DNA from: Paracoccaceae bacterium
Lineage (GTDB): Bacteria; Pseudomonadota; Alphaproteobacteria; Rhodobacterales; Rhodobacteraceae
NCBI GenBank assembly: GCA_020628545.1
Contig: JAHDEX010000010.1
Coordinates: 1-64,000 of the forward strand
Direction of reading: 5' to 3'
DNA length: 64,000 nt
This document shows, piece by piece, positions 53,461-61,951 of the stretch (position 1 is the stretch's first letter; each line of letters opens with the position of its first letter). The position numbers and the translations under genes are program-made. The notes beneath the pieces are model-generated. The model worked only from the letters and a program-made list of their open reading frames with translations. It did no database searches and was not told the origin of the DNA.

Positions 53461-54120
53461 ATGTCTGACGAACGATCTCCAATCGATGCGATTGAGGAGA
53501 CGATTATCGCGTCTATCCTCGGCGTGATGACCTTGATCACTTTTGCCAACGTCGTTGTGCGCAAGCTGGGTGGTAATATTCTTTGGGCACAAGAGGTGAC
53601 GGTATTCCTTTTTGCCTGGCTCGTGATCCTTGGTGCCTCTTACGCTTTGAAGAAAAGCGAACACCTCGGCGTTGACGCTGTGATCAACGCCGTATCCCCA
53701 CCGGTACGTCGGACGATGGGGCTCATCGCGGGGGCTTGCGTTTTCGCCTTCGCCTTCCTGATGTTCAAAGGTGCCTGGGATTTTTGGGCAAACTTCGGCG
53801 AATTTCCCGAAACGACGGGCCGATGGTTCCCCACCGGATTTGAAGAGAGTTTCCGCGGCAAAGGATGGTACGAAACCACCTCGACCCCGATCCCCAACTT
53901 CATGCGCTTCCTTGAGGACTGGTTCAATTTTGGTGAGTCCTACGACAAGATGCCCCGCCTTGTCCCATACCTCGTCTTGCCATTGGGCATGGGGCTGTTC
54001 TTCCTGCGCGCCGTTCAGGTTTGCATCAAACTCTATACCGGGCGCATTGACCGTCTGATCGTCAGCCATGAAGCGGAAGACGACGTCGAAAATGCAGCCA
54101 AGACGCTGGAAGGGCGGTAA
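53461..54120 (+). CDS. dctQ: TRAP transporter small permease DctQ
   Basis: Four-helix membrane protein of 219 residues. The first helix is ETIIASILGVMTLITFANVVVR-like and WAQEVTVFLFAWLVILGAS is the conserved region. A periplasmic loop of about 55 residues (120-175, rich in Trp, Phe and Pro) lies between helices 3 and 4, longer than in standard DctQ. The start at 53461 follows GGGGGGCGTC; upstream in-frame sequence is not used. Confidence 0.9.
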   Translation: MSDERSPIDAIEETIIASILGVMTLITFANVVVRKLGGNILWAQEVTVFLFAWLVILGASYALKKSEHLGVDAVINAVSPPVRRTMGLIAGACVFAFAFLMFKGAWDFWANFGEFPETTGRWFPTGFEESFRGKGWYETTSTPIPNFMRFLEDWFNFGESYDKMPRLVPYLVLPLGMGLFFLRAVQVCIKLYTGRIDRLIVSHEAEDDVENAAKTLEGR

Positions 54121-54125
54121 GAACC

Positions 54126-55517
54126 ATGGAAATCGTACTTCTCTTCTCCATGGTCATCGGGGCCATGTTAATCGGCGTGCCGATTGCGATCTCGCTTGGG
54201 CTGTCGTCGATCATTTTCCTGCTGATCTATTCAGACTCTACGCTGTCGTCCGTGTCTGGCACCTTGTTCGACGCCTTTGAGGGGCACTCAACGCTGCTGG
54301 CGATCCCGTTCTTCATTCTGGCGTCCAGTTTCATGTCAACGGGTGGGGTGGCGCAGCGGATCATCCGATTTTCCATTGCTTGTCTTGGGCATTTGCGCGG
54401 CGGATTGGCGATCGCGGGCGTCTTTGCCTGTATGATGTTCGCGGCCTTGTCTGGATCATCCCCTGCGACTGTTGTGGCAATTGGGACTATTGTGATCGCG
54501 GCAATGCAGCAGGCAGGTTACACAAAAGAATTTGCGGCCGGTGTGATCTGTAACGCAGGCACGCTTGGCATCCTGATTCCACCGTCCATCGTGATGGTGG
54601 TCTATGCGACAGCGGTCGAGGTCTCGGTGGGGCGTATGTTCTTGGCGGGGGTCATTCCTGGCCTGCTCGCGGGTCTGATGCTGATGATCGCGATCTACAT
54701 CATGGCGCGTGTGAAAAATATGCCTGCCGGCGAATTCGCAGGCTTTGGCGAGATTTTTGACAGCTTCCGTGACGCGTCCTGGGGGTTGTTCCTAATCATC
54801 ATCATCATGATCGGAATCTACGGTATTCCGGGGATCACGAGCGCAATCTTCACGCCGACAGAAGCTGCGGCCGTGGCAGCAGTTTATGCCTTCATTGTGT
54901 CGTGCTTCATCTACCGCGACATGGGACCGCTGCGTAAAGAAGACGGCACACGGATCACGGTCTTGCGCAAGCCAATTGCCTTGCTTACCGCCTTCGTGCA
55001 CCGCGACACCCGCAAGACATTGTTTGATGCAGGCCGCCTGACGATCACGCTGATGTTCATCATCGCAAATGCGCTGATCCTGAAGCACGTTTTGACTGAC
55101 GAGCAAGTGCCACAGCATATTGCCGGAGCGTTGCTGGATGCAGGTCTGGGGCCGGTCACCTTCCTGATCGTCGTGAATGTCATCTTGCTGATCGGTGGCC
55201 AGTTTATGGAGCCATCAGGGCTTCTGGTGATCGTGGCACCGTTGGTGTTCCCGATTGCGATTGAGCTGGAGATCGACCCCATTCACCTTGGCATCATCAT
55301 GGTGGTGAATATGGAGATTGGGATGATCACGCCTCCCGTTGGTCTGAACCTCTTCGTCACCTCCGGCGTCGCGGGCATGCCCATGATGCGGGTTGTGCAA
55401 GCAGCGCTGCCGTTCCTGGGCGTGCTCTTCATCTTCCTGATCATGGTGACCTACATCCCTGCGATCTCGACCTACTTGCCGAATACGCTGATGGGACCTG
55501 AGTTGATCATCAATTAG
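54126..55517 (+). CDS. dctM: TRAP transporter large permease DctM
   Basis: A 463-residue membrane protein with about 12 helices that carries ion-coupled transport. Family regions are LLAIPFFILASSFMSTGGVA, ALSGSSPATVVAIGTIV, GTLGILIPPSIVMVVYA and NLEIGMITPPVGLNLFV in variant form. It begins 5 bases after dctQ and is followed by a strong hairpin, so it closes the operon. Confidence 0.95.
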   Translation: MEIVLLFSMVIGAMLIGVPIAISLGLSSIIFLLIYSDSTLSSVSGTLFDAFEGHSTLLAIPFFILASSFMSTGGVAQRIIRFSIACLGHLRGGLAIAGVFACMMFAALSGSSPATVVAIGTIVIAAMQQAGYTKEFAAGVICNAGTLGILIPPSIVMVVYATAVEVSVGRMFLAGVIPGLLAGLMLMIAIYIMARVKNMPAGEFAGFGEIFDSFRDASWGLFLIIIIMIGIYGIPGITSAIFTPTEAAAVAAVYAFIVSCFIYRDMGPLRKEDGTRITVLRKPIALLTAFVHRDTRKTLFDAGRLTITLMFIIANALILKHVLTDEQVPQHIAGALLDAGLGPVTFLIVVNVILLIGGQFMEPSGLLVIVAPLVFPIAIELEIDPIHLGIIMVVNMEIGMITPPVGLNLFVTSGVAGMPMMRVVQAALPFLGVLFIFLIMVTYIPAISTYLPNTLMGPELIIN

Positions 55518-55599
55518 GTTTGAAACCATTGTGCGCTTCCGTGCGCATCTGATCTAAGCCAGACGAAAGGCGACGCTTCATCTCAAGCGACGCCTTTCG
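55518..55599 (+). repeat. Post-gene repeat family 2, copy B, ending in the dctM terminator
   Basis: It starts right after the dctM stop with GTTTGAAACCATTGTGCGC, then TTCCGTGCGC. At 55564-55599, CGAAAGGCGACGCTT and AAGCGACGCCTTTCG form a 15-bp stem with one mismatch around 6 bases, acting as a terminator. Compare 46842-46914. Confidence 0.7.
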
Positions 55600-55615
55600 C
55601 CGTCAGCTGGGAATG

Positions 55616-55648
55616 CCTTCGGCGAAGGTATTTTTGGCAAGAAGAAAA
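55616..55648 (-). repeat. Dispersed post-gene repeat, copy 3
   Basis: On the minus strand after the tpiA stop: TTTTCTTCTTGCC, AAAAATACC, then CCTTCG-C-CGAAGG (a small stem). Same order and orientation relative to the upstream gene as copies at 18205-18250 and 31705-31756. Confidence 0.6.
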
Positions 55649-55662
55649 GGCCGTGTGCTCGT

Positions 55663-56397
55663 TCAGGCGTTTTCAAGCGCTGAGATGATCGGCGAGAAGT
55701 CTGCGGCTTTGAGGCTTGCACCACCAACCAAAGCACCATCCACCTCCGGAACCGCGAAGATCTCTGCAGCGTTGCTTGCTTTGACAGAGCCGCCGTAGAG
55801 GATCCGCATCCCGTCACCATCGACAAACCGCTCCGAAAGACGGCTGCGAATATGGGCGTGGACTTCGGCGATTTGTCCGGTGGTGGGGACTTTCCCAGTG
55901 CCAATGGCCCAGACAGGTTCGTAGGCAATGACGGTGTTTGCGGCCGTGGCCGTTTCGGGGATCGATCCGGCTAGTTGGGTGTCGATGACAGTCAAGGTCG
56001 TGCCGCCTTCGCGTTCGTCGAGGGTTTCACCAATGCAGATCACTGCAATCAGACCTGCCTCATAGGCTGCCTGCGACTTTGCCGCGATCTCAGCGTCCGT
56101 TTCACCATGATCGGTGCGCCGTTCTGAGTGGCCGGTTATCACGTATGTCGCGCCAGCATCCTTCAGCATGTCGGCGCTGATATCGCCGGTATGGGCGCCG
56201 GACGTTGCAGCGTGACAATCCTGACCGCCGACCGCAATGGCGCCGTGGCCTGCCGCGCGCGCCAACAGCGTGGCAGGCGGGCAGATCAGCACATCGACGG
56301 ATGGATCAGGGTGCGTGTCGGCCAATTCCGCGACGACGCCGAGGCTGTCCGTAGTGCCGTTCATTTTCCAGTTTCCAGCGGCAAGTTTGCGGCGCAT
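55663..56397 (-). CDS. tpiA: Triosephosphate isomerase
   Basis: Glycolytic isomerase of 244 residues. The catalytic lysine is in AAGNWKMNG, the histidine in VITGHSERR and the glutamate in [12 protein letters not shown]; the phosphate loop is [12 protein letters not shown]. The start at 56397 is placed by AAGGAG 7 bases upstream; longer in-frame options (56412, 56466) are less supported. Confidence 0.96.
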   Translation of the reverse strand: MRRKLAAGNWKMNGTTDSLGVVAELADTHPDPSVDVLICPPATLLARAAGHGAIAVGGQDCHAATSGAHTGDISADMLKDAGATYVITGHSERRTDHGETDAEIAAKSQAAYEAGLIAVICIGETLDEREGGTTLTVIDTQLAGSIPETATAANTVIAYEPVWAIGTGKVPTTGQIAEVHAHIRSRLSERFVDGDGMRILYGGSVKASNAAEIFAVPEVDGALVGGASLKAADFSPIISALENA

Positions 56398-56503
56398 GCC
56401 TGACTCCTTCATGACTCGATGGCCATTCGCTATCAAAACCGCCGGGGCTTGCAAAGCCTTGGGCAAGAGTACATGTCACAACGCGCCAAGAAGGAGAGCC
56501 CTG

Positions 56504-57439
56504 ATGATCCCGCGCCTTGATGCTGCCGCTATGATTGATCCGACCGACCCCGGCCATGCCGCAGCACAGGCGCTGGCACGCAAGGGTGCGGCCGAGATTG
56601 GCTTTTTGACCGTCTACAACACGCCCATTCCCGCCAGCCATGTCGAAGAGGTCATTGCCGCATATCGCGATTTCTTTCATTTGCCAGCATCCGAGAAGGC
56701 CGCCTACGATATGGCCAATACCGGTTCGAACCGGGGGTGGGGCGCGCCGGGGTCCGAACAGGTCGATCCCGACGCGAACCCCGATTACAAGCAGGTGTTT
56801 GATTGTGGTGTGAGCCTTTTACCTGATGATCCGCGACGACAGCTCAACCTGCCGGCCTATGCACCGAATATCTGGCCCGAGAAACCTGAGAACTTTGCAC
56901 CAACGCTGAAGGCGTATTTCCAGGAGGCGACGGCTTTTTCGCTTGATCTGCTCTGCGCGATCGCAGAGGCGGTTGGTGAAGATGGGGCGTATTTTCGTAA
57001 CAAGTTCACGGCGCCGATGGCGCTTTTGCGCGGCAATTACTACCCTGAGCGACCCGCTTGGGCGACTGACAAGGACTTTGGAATTGCGACCCACACCGAC
57101 TATGGTTGTCTGACACTTCTGGCGACCGATGGTTCACCCGGGTTGGAGGTGCGCAAGCGCGGTGGTGGCTGGATTCCGGTCGCTGCGCCGCCCGGGGAGT
57201 TCGTGATCAACTTTGGTGAAATGATCGATATGTGGACCGAAGGCCGGATCAAGGCGACGCCACACCGGGTGATTGGGACGCAGGCGGAACGGATCTCGGT
57301 TCCGTTGTTTTTCAATCCGAACCACGATGCCAACGTCGCGCCGCAGGGTGCTGCGCCGATCTCTGCGGTGGATCATCTACAGAAGCGGTTCAACGAGACA
57401 TATGTCCACCTGAAGGGCACCGTGAACCCAAAACCCTAA
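56504..57439 (+). CDS. Isopenicillin-N-synthase-like 2-oxoglutarate/Fe(II) oxygenase
   Basis: A 311-residue protein of the IPNS/GA-oxidase superfamily. The N-terminal DIOX_N region runs to about residue 120, then the 2OG-FeII domain with the HxD pair in THTDYGCLTLL, the distal His in TPHRVIG and RISVPLFF giving the Arg-x-Ser 2-oxoglutarate site. AAGGAG 7 bases before ATG 56504. Substrate unknown. It is divergent from tpiA and converges on the TfoX-domain gene with a 4-base overlap. Confidence 0.88.
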   Translation: MIPRLDAAAMIDPTDPGHAAAQALARKGAAEIGFLTVYNTPIPASHVEEVIAAYRDFFHLPASEKAAYDMANTGSNRGWGAPGSEQVDPDANPDYKQVFDCGVSLLPDDPRRQLNLPAYAPNIWPEKPENFAPTLKAYFQEATAFSLDLLCAIAEAVGEDGAYFRNKFTAPMALLRGNYYPERPAWATDKDFGIATHTDYGCLTLLATDGSPGLEVRKRGGGWIPVAAPPGEFVINFGEMIDMWTEGRIKATPHRVIGTQAERISVPLFFNPNHDANVAPQGAAPISAVDHLQKRFNETYVHLKGTVNPKP

Positions 57440-57732
57440 GCGTTCAAAACATTCAGGGCCTTGTGGGCCTCAGCGCAGGCCGCGGCAGGATCATCCAGCA
57501 TGTCGTCGGGCATGGCGTAGTAGGGCATGGAGTGAAATTGCTCCGTCACATGGCCAAAATGCGCTTCTGGATCTTTGGTTTTGAGGTAAAGTTGACCGTT
57601 GCTTGATTGCAGCGCAAAGACGGTGCCCTCGTGATACAGACACATCCCACCAAACATCTTACGATGGGACAGCGACCCAAGGTCGGCAAAAAGGTCGAGC
57701 GCAAAGGCGATATCGCCATCGCTAAGGCTCAT
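57436..57732 (-). CDS. TfoX N-terminal-domain protein
   Basis: A 98-residue protein of the TfoX/Sxy N-domain family: LSHRKMFGGMCLYHEGTVFA and LYLKTKDPEAHF are typical, and no C-terminal TfoX domain is present. Full-length Sxy promotes competence gene expression; single-domain forms are common in alphaproteobacteria and uncharacterised. It overlaps the SufA-type gene by 4 bases, so both are translated together. Confidence 0.85.
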   Translation of the reverse strand: MSLSDGDIAFALDLFADLGSLSHRKMFGGMCLYHEGTVFALQSSNGQLYLKTKDPEAHFGHVTEQFHSMPYYAMPDDMLDDPAAACAEAHKALNVLNA

Positions 57733-58091
57733 GACGCTTTCAGGTTCTCGTCAAACTTGATGCTTTCGCCACACCCGCAGGCGTCGACAACGTTCGGATT
57801 ACGGAACTTGAACCCTGCTTCGAGGAGCGATACCTCATAGTCGATCTCTGTCCCGAAGAGGAACATCTGCGCCATCGGTGCGATCATGACACGCGCGCCG
57901 TCCTGCTCAACAACTTCGTCCAGCGGATCGACTTCGTCCACATAGTCCATGGTGTATTCCATGCCTGCGCATCCGCCTTTCTTGACGCCAATCCGCAGAC
58001 CCTGAGATCCATCTTTGGCCATCAGCTTTGCAATTTGCGCCGCGGCCTTGTCGGTGATCGTGACGGCCTGTTTGCCTGGAATGCTGAACAT
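57729..58091 (-). CDS. A-type iron-sulfur carrier (SufA/IscA/ErpA family)
   Basis: A 120-residue carrier. The three cluster cysteines are in KKGGCAGMEYTMDY and DACGCGES. It delivers Fe-S clusters from the SUF system. AAAGGAG is 7 bases before the ATG. It is the only core cluster-carrier gene here; the SufT-like gene lies 3.2 kb away, separated by the mtoX block. Confidence 0.9.
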   Translation of the reverse strand: MFSIPGKQAVTITDKAAAQIAKLMAKDGSQGLRIGVKKGGCAGMEYTMDYVDEVDPLDEVVEQDGARVMIAPMAQMFLFGTEIDYEVSLLEAGFKFRNPNVVDACGCGESIKFDENLKAS

Positions 58092-58466
58092 CAGAAAGCT
58101 CCTTTGATCTTAATGTAAGTGCGAACCTTGGCGCGCTCAAGGCGTGTCTGTTCGTCGCAGACGACAAAGGGCAAGCTGTGTCATGCTCTAGCTGAACTTG
58201 CGTCAGAAGAATCCTTTGACAATTGGTCAAGCTGAGGTAGCGTTCAATTGCCTGACATTTGAATTTCATCATGTGAGTCGGGCCACGCGCGCTAATTTTC
58301 GCGCAAATACAATGTGTTCTGCGATCTTTGGAGGAGGATGCGCAGTTCACTTCAGCGAAGCCATAGGCTTGTCATTCTCGCATGGTCGCGGGGAGAGGAC
58401 AGGTCACCTTCACTCGCTTCCGCGAGCCAATTGGTGATCCGTCATACATGTTTTGGGAGGCACAAA
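58092..58466. other. 375-bp intergenic region upstream of mtoX
   Basis: No credible gene is present. It includes a perfect inverted repeat TTGAC-AATTG-GTCAA at 58216-58230, the kind of site used by GntR or MarR regulators. An in-frame extension of mtoX reaches back to 58314 but does not resemble its family. Confidence 0.5.
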
Positions 58467-59864
58467 ATGAATCTACGTCCAGATCCAACCTTTCACGCGT
58501 CGCCACGACTGGCGATGGAAGCACCGGTGGAAAACTTCGGTTTTACCGTGATGCTCAGCCCCGATGGATCGCAACCCGATGGGATCGCCGTGGTCGATCT
58601 TGACCCGAAGTCCGACAAGTATGGGCAAATCGTGCATCAGGTCATTGTGCCAAACAAGGGCGATGAGTTTCACCACTTTGGATGGAACGCCTGTTCCTCC
58701 TCGCTGTCGCCGCTGTCTGGACATGCCTTTCTTGAACGGCGCTATCTGATTGTACCGGGGATCCGGTCGTCGCGTATTTATGTAATCGACGTGAAAGAGC
58801 CGCTGAAGGCGAAGATCCACAAGATCATTGAGCCGGAAGAAGTCTTTGAGAAGACGGGCTATTCCCGCCCGCACACCATCCATTGCGGTCCGGAAGGGAT
58901 CTATGTCTCCACCTTGGGTGGCGGCGGTCCTGACGGGACAGATGGCCCTCCCGGTATCTTCATCATGGATTGCGAAACCTTTGAGATCATCGGTCAGTAT
59001 GAGATGGATCGGGGCGAGCAGGACAAGCACTACGATTTCTGGTGGAACCTGCCGCAAGACTACATGGTGTCGTCAGAGTGGGGACTGCCGCCGCAGTTTG
59101 AGGGCGGTTTGGTAGCTGAAGACCTTTTATCTAATAAATACGGCCATAAGATCCATTTCTGGGACCTGCGGGCGCGAAAGAACGTCCAGACCATTGATCT
59201 GGGTGAGAACCATCAAATGGCGCTGGAAATCCGACCTGCGCATGATCCGAAAAAGTCTTACGGGTTTTGCGGCGTCGTCGTGGACACGACCAATCTGCAA
59301 GGCTCCATATTCACTTGGTGGCGCGATGACGACGGCAAGTGGCAGGCCAAGAAGACGATCACAATCGATCCCCGGCCGGAGAAGGCAGAAAACCTTCCGC
59401 CACTTCTTCAGGGGTTTGAGGCTGTGCCGCCGTTGGTGACAGACATCGACCTGAGCCTTGATGACAAGTACCTTTATGTCGCCTGCTGGGGCCTCGGCGA
59501 GATGCACCAATACGATGTGTCAGACCCAATGAACCCAGTTCTGGCGGGCAAAGTCGAAGTTGGCGGCATCGCGCGGGGAGCTGCGCATCCGAACGGCAAG
59601 CCGTTTGTCTATGGCCCGCAGATGGTTGAAGTCAGCCGCGACGGAAAACGCGTGTATTGGACGAACTCGCTTTATTCGACCTGGGACGACCAGTTCTATC
59701 CCGACGATGAAGGCGGTCAGATGGTGATGGCCAACAACGATGAGAACGGCTTCCATCTCGACAAGGACTTCTACATCGACTTTCCAAAAGGCTACCGGTC
59801 TCACCAGATCAGGCTTGAGGGTGGGGATTGTTCAACCGACAGCTTCTGCTACCCGTCGGCTTAA
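58467..59864 (+). CDS. mtoX: Selenium-binding protein 56 family, probable methanethiol oxidase MtoX
   Basis: A 465-residue SBP56/SELENBP1 homologue. Its bacterial members oxidise methanethiol to formaldehyde, sulfide and peroxide using copper. Family segments are NKGDEFHHFGWNACSS, SRPHTIHCGPEG, KHYDFWWNLP and the C-terminal SHQIRLEGGDCSTDSFCYP. The start at 58467 follows GGGAGG and fits the usual N-terminus. No Sec signal is seen. In marine bacteria the substrate would come from DMSP breakdown. Confidence 0.88.
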   Translation: MNLRPDPTFHASPRLAMEAPVENFGFTVMLSPDGSQPDGIAVVDLDPKSDKYGQIVHQVIVPNKGDEFHHFGWNACSSSLSPLSGHAFLERRYLIVPGIRSSRIYVIDVKEPLKAKIHKIIEPEEVFEKTGYSRPHTIHCGPEGIYVSTLGGGGPDGTDGPPGIFIMDCETFEIIGQYEMDRGEQDKHYDFWWNLPQDYMVSSEWGLPPQFEGGLVAEDLLSNKYGHKIHFWDLRARKNVQTIDLGENHQMALEIRPAHDPKKSYGFCGVVVDTTNLQGSIFTWWRDDDGKWQAKKTITIDPRPEKAENLPPLLQGFEAVPPLVTDIDLSLDDKYLYVACWGLGEMHQYDVSDPMNPVLAGKVEVGGIARGAAHPNGKPFVYGPQMVEVSRDGKRVYWTNSLYSTWDDQFYPDDEGGQMVMANNDENGFHLDKDFYIDFPKGYRSHQIRLEGGDCSTDSFCYPSA

Positions 59865-60560
59865 ATGGGCTTCGAATTGACAACCATGGCGGCCCTTTGG
59901 GGGGCCGTCATTGCCTCTGGCATCTATCACGGGCTGAACCCCGGGATGGGTTGGCCATTGGCTGTTTCAGCTGCCTTGATGGAGCAATCGCCGAAAGCCA
60001 TGCCAAAAGCATTGGGCATGCTCGCGCTCGGTCACCTTGTGGCGATGGTTGGCATTCTTCTGCCTTTCTCGCTCATGTTGGTACTGGTCACGTGGGAAGG
60101 TGAAATCCGCATCGGCGCGGGAATGCTGGTGATCGCCATGGGGCTCTACCTTTTGATTAATCCGCGACATCCAAGATCATTGGCGCGGGTGCATCCGGCA
60201 AAACTTGGCCTCTGGTCATTTCTTGCGGCGATGGCGCATGGGGCAGGGCTGATGCTTGTCCCGATCTACCTTGGAATCTGTGCGATTGCGGCGGATGATA
60301 CGGGTCATTTGGCGGTGCAGTCGCTGATGGGCAATAGCATTGTCACCGCATTCATCGTGGCGCTTGTGCACACAATTGCCATGACGCTCGCAGGGGGCTT
60401 GCTCGCACTCGGCATTTATCATTGGCTGGGACTGCGTTTTCTTTCAAAAACTTGGTTCAATTTGGATACCGTCTGGGCGGTCAGCCTTGTATTGGTCGGT
60501 GCGTTTGGAATCTATTCCGCAATGACGCCAGAAATGGCGGTGGATGTCGCAGCTTTGTAA
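59865..60560 (+). CDS. Histidine-containing membrane protein coupled to mtoX
   Basis: A 231-residue protein with about six or seven helices. Histidines and methionines lie within or near helices: GIYHGLNPGMGWP, LALGHLVAM, AMAHGAGLMLVP, ALVHTIAM and GIYHWLG. This suggests metal transport, perhaps copper supply for MtoX, akin to NiCoT/RcnA-like carriers, but no family is assigned. It starts right at the mtoX stop. Usual mtoX partners (SCO1- or MauG-like) are absent from the window. Confidence 0.7.
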   Translation: MGFELTTMAALWGAVIASGIYHGLNPGMGWPLAVSAALMEQSPKAMPKALGMLALGHLVAMVGILLPFSLMLVLVTWEGEIRIGAGMLVIAMGLYLLINPRHPRSLARVHPAKLGLWSFLAAMAHGAGLMLVPIYLGICAIAADDTGHLAVQSLMGNSIVTAFIVALVHTIAMTLAGGLLALGIYHWLGLRFLSKTWFNLDTVWAVSLVLVGAFGIYSAMTPEMAVDVAAL

Positions 60561-60714
60561 GTCTCCGATTTTGATGGAATAACTTGACGTCGGGTCCATC
60601 TTAACAATGCACTATTATCGCCAAAGTTGTGCTTAATTTCAAAAATACCCCGAAAATTGAATTGTAATTGATCGCGCTTTTCAAAAGTGCGCAGTGATTT
60701 TCGAGAGTTTTGAG

Positions 60715-61338
60715 ATGAAAAATACATATCTTTTTCCAGTCATTCCATTGGTATTCGCGGCTGCCTGCGGTGGAAGCTCTACTGGCGGGGTTCAATACGG
60801 CACGACCGCAACGTCTGGCTTTGATGAGCTTGCACGCGTCAGTGAGCTTTACCCAGACCGGTTTGGAGGGGACACAAATCCCGACAGGCGAGAGACCTTG
60901 CAATCAGAAATGCCGGTAAGTGGGACAGCCTCGTTCACCGGCTACATGTCGATTTCGTCGCCGCGACTTTCGCCGTCTCTTTTCACCTTTGAACACGCTG
61001 CCAAAACAACGATCGAAGTGGCCTTTGATACGGGATCCGTCACCGGTGAAACGGGACAGTTCTACAACATCACGGATCGCGACTCTCCGCAATTTTCGCC
61101 CACTTTTGGAGACGCGGTGGATGGGTCCGTGTCCTACACGCTTGCCGGAACGCCCGGCGGCGGAAACGACTTTATCGGCACGGCTACAGGCGACATTGAG
61201 ACCACAGACGGTCGGGTTCAGTCTTTGGATCAGGTTATCGGTGGCCGTGTCATGGGTCCTGAAGCAGACGGATTTCGTGTAATATCGTTGGTGTCGACAG
61301 GCTTTGTCATTGACGTCTACGCCGTCGGGGACCTGTGA
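60715..61338 (+). CDS. Lipoprotein of unknown function 1 (beta-barrel, TbpB-like)
   Basis: A 207-residue lipoprotein. Signal peptide with lipobox FAAAC (Cys18), then a Gly/Thr-rich beta region (TASFTGYMSI, GSVSYTLAGTP, DFIGTATGDI). The style is that of small transferrin-binding-protein-like lipoproteins common in this order. GTG at 60694 would add residues before the signal, so ATG 60715 is chosen. It abuts the convergent SufT-like gene. Confidence 0.7.
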   Translation: MKNTYLFPVIPLVFAAACGGSSTGGVQYGTTATSGFDELARVSELYPDRFGGDTNPDRRETLQSEMPVSGTASFTGYMSISSPRLSPSLFTFEHAAKTTIEVAFDTGSVTGETGQFYNITDRDSPQFSPTFGDAVDGSVSYTLAGTPGGGNDFIGTATGDIETTDGRVQSLDQVIGGRVMGPEADGFRVISLVSTGFVIDVYAVGDL

Positions 61339-61701
61339 TCACATAAATCCAAGTTCGAGCCGGGCCTCGTCGGACATCATGTCCATGCCCCACTGTGGCT
61401 CAAACGTCATTTCGACGTCGACGTGTTTGACGCCTGGCAAGGGCTCAATCGCGTCGGCGACCCAGCCCGGCATCTCACCCGCAACAGGACAGCCGGGTGC
61501 TGTGAGCGTCATGATGACGTTCACCGCGTTATCCTGCTTGATATCAATCGTGTAGATCAGGCCGAGATCATAGATGTTTACCGGAATTTCAGGGTCGTAA
61601 ACCGTCTTGCACGCCTCAACGATGGTCTCATAGAGCGGATGATCCGTGCTTGACGGTGCGATCATCGGCGTGCCTTCCATCGGGGTGGTCATATCAGTCA
61701 T
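61339..61701 (-). CDS. SufT-like (MIP18/DUF59) iron-sulfur assembly protein
   Basis: A 120-residue protein. MIP18 features are VYDPEIPVNIYDLGLIY and LTAPGCPVAGEMPGWV, with the conserved Cys in APGCP. It is thought to aid cluster insertion in the SUF pathway. Ribosome site is weak at 61701. Convergent with the lipoprotein gene, with the two stop codons adjacent. Confidence 0.9.
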   Translation of the reverse strand: MTDMTTPMEGTPMIAPSSTDHPLYETIVEACKTVYDPEIPVNIYDLGLIYTIDIKQDNAVNVIMTLTAPGCPVAGEMPGWVADAIEPLPGVKHVDVEMTFEPQWGMDMMSDEARLELGFM

Positions 61702-61951
61702 TTGGGACCCATCAAACTAAACCTGACTGATGATATAAGGATTAGGGTGGAGACGGTAAAGGGGTGGCTGGGCGAGTGCTCAGCCTTGCCGGAAGAAACG
61801 CCGGAAGACCGGGCGCCCAGCTCACAAGGCGGATGTCCGCACTCCTCATCACTCCATCAGATGGGTGTCTTTCGCTTTCAAAACGAAACGCCACAGCGAT
61901 TGCGTCATCACGGTTACCGTCTGGTTAAGCACAAACACTAAGGACCAAACC

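Noticed and set aside
52939-54069. Minus-strand open frame of 376 codons over dctP/dctQ
   Set aside because: Antisense to two clear TRAP genes; no ribosome site or domain.
58314-58466. N-terminal extension of mtoX
   Set aside because: Basic, unlike SBP56 proteins; the ATG at 58467 has a proper ribosome site and family N-terminus.
61702-61941. 79-codon frame between the SufT-like gene and lipoprotein 2
   Set aside because: No ribosome site, atypical composition, overlaps the promoter region of the lipoprotein.
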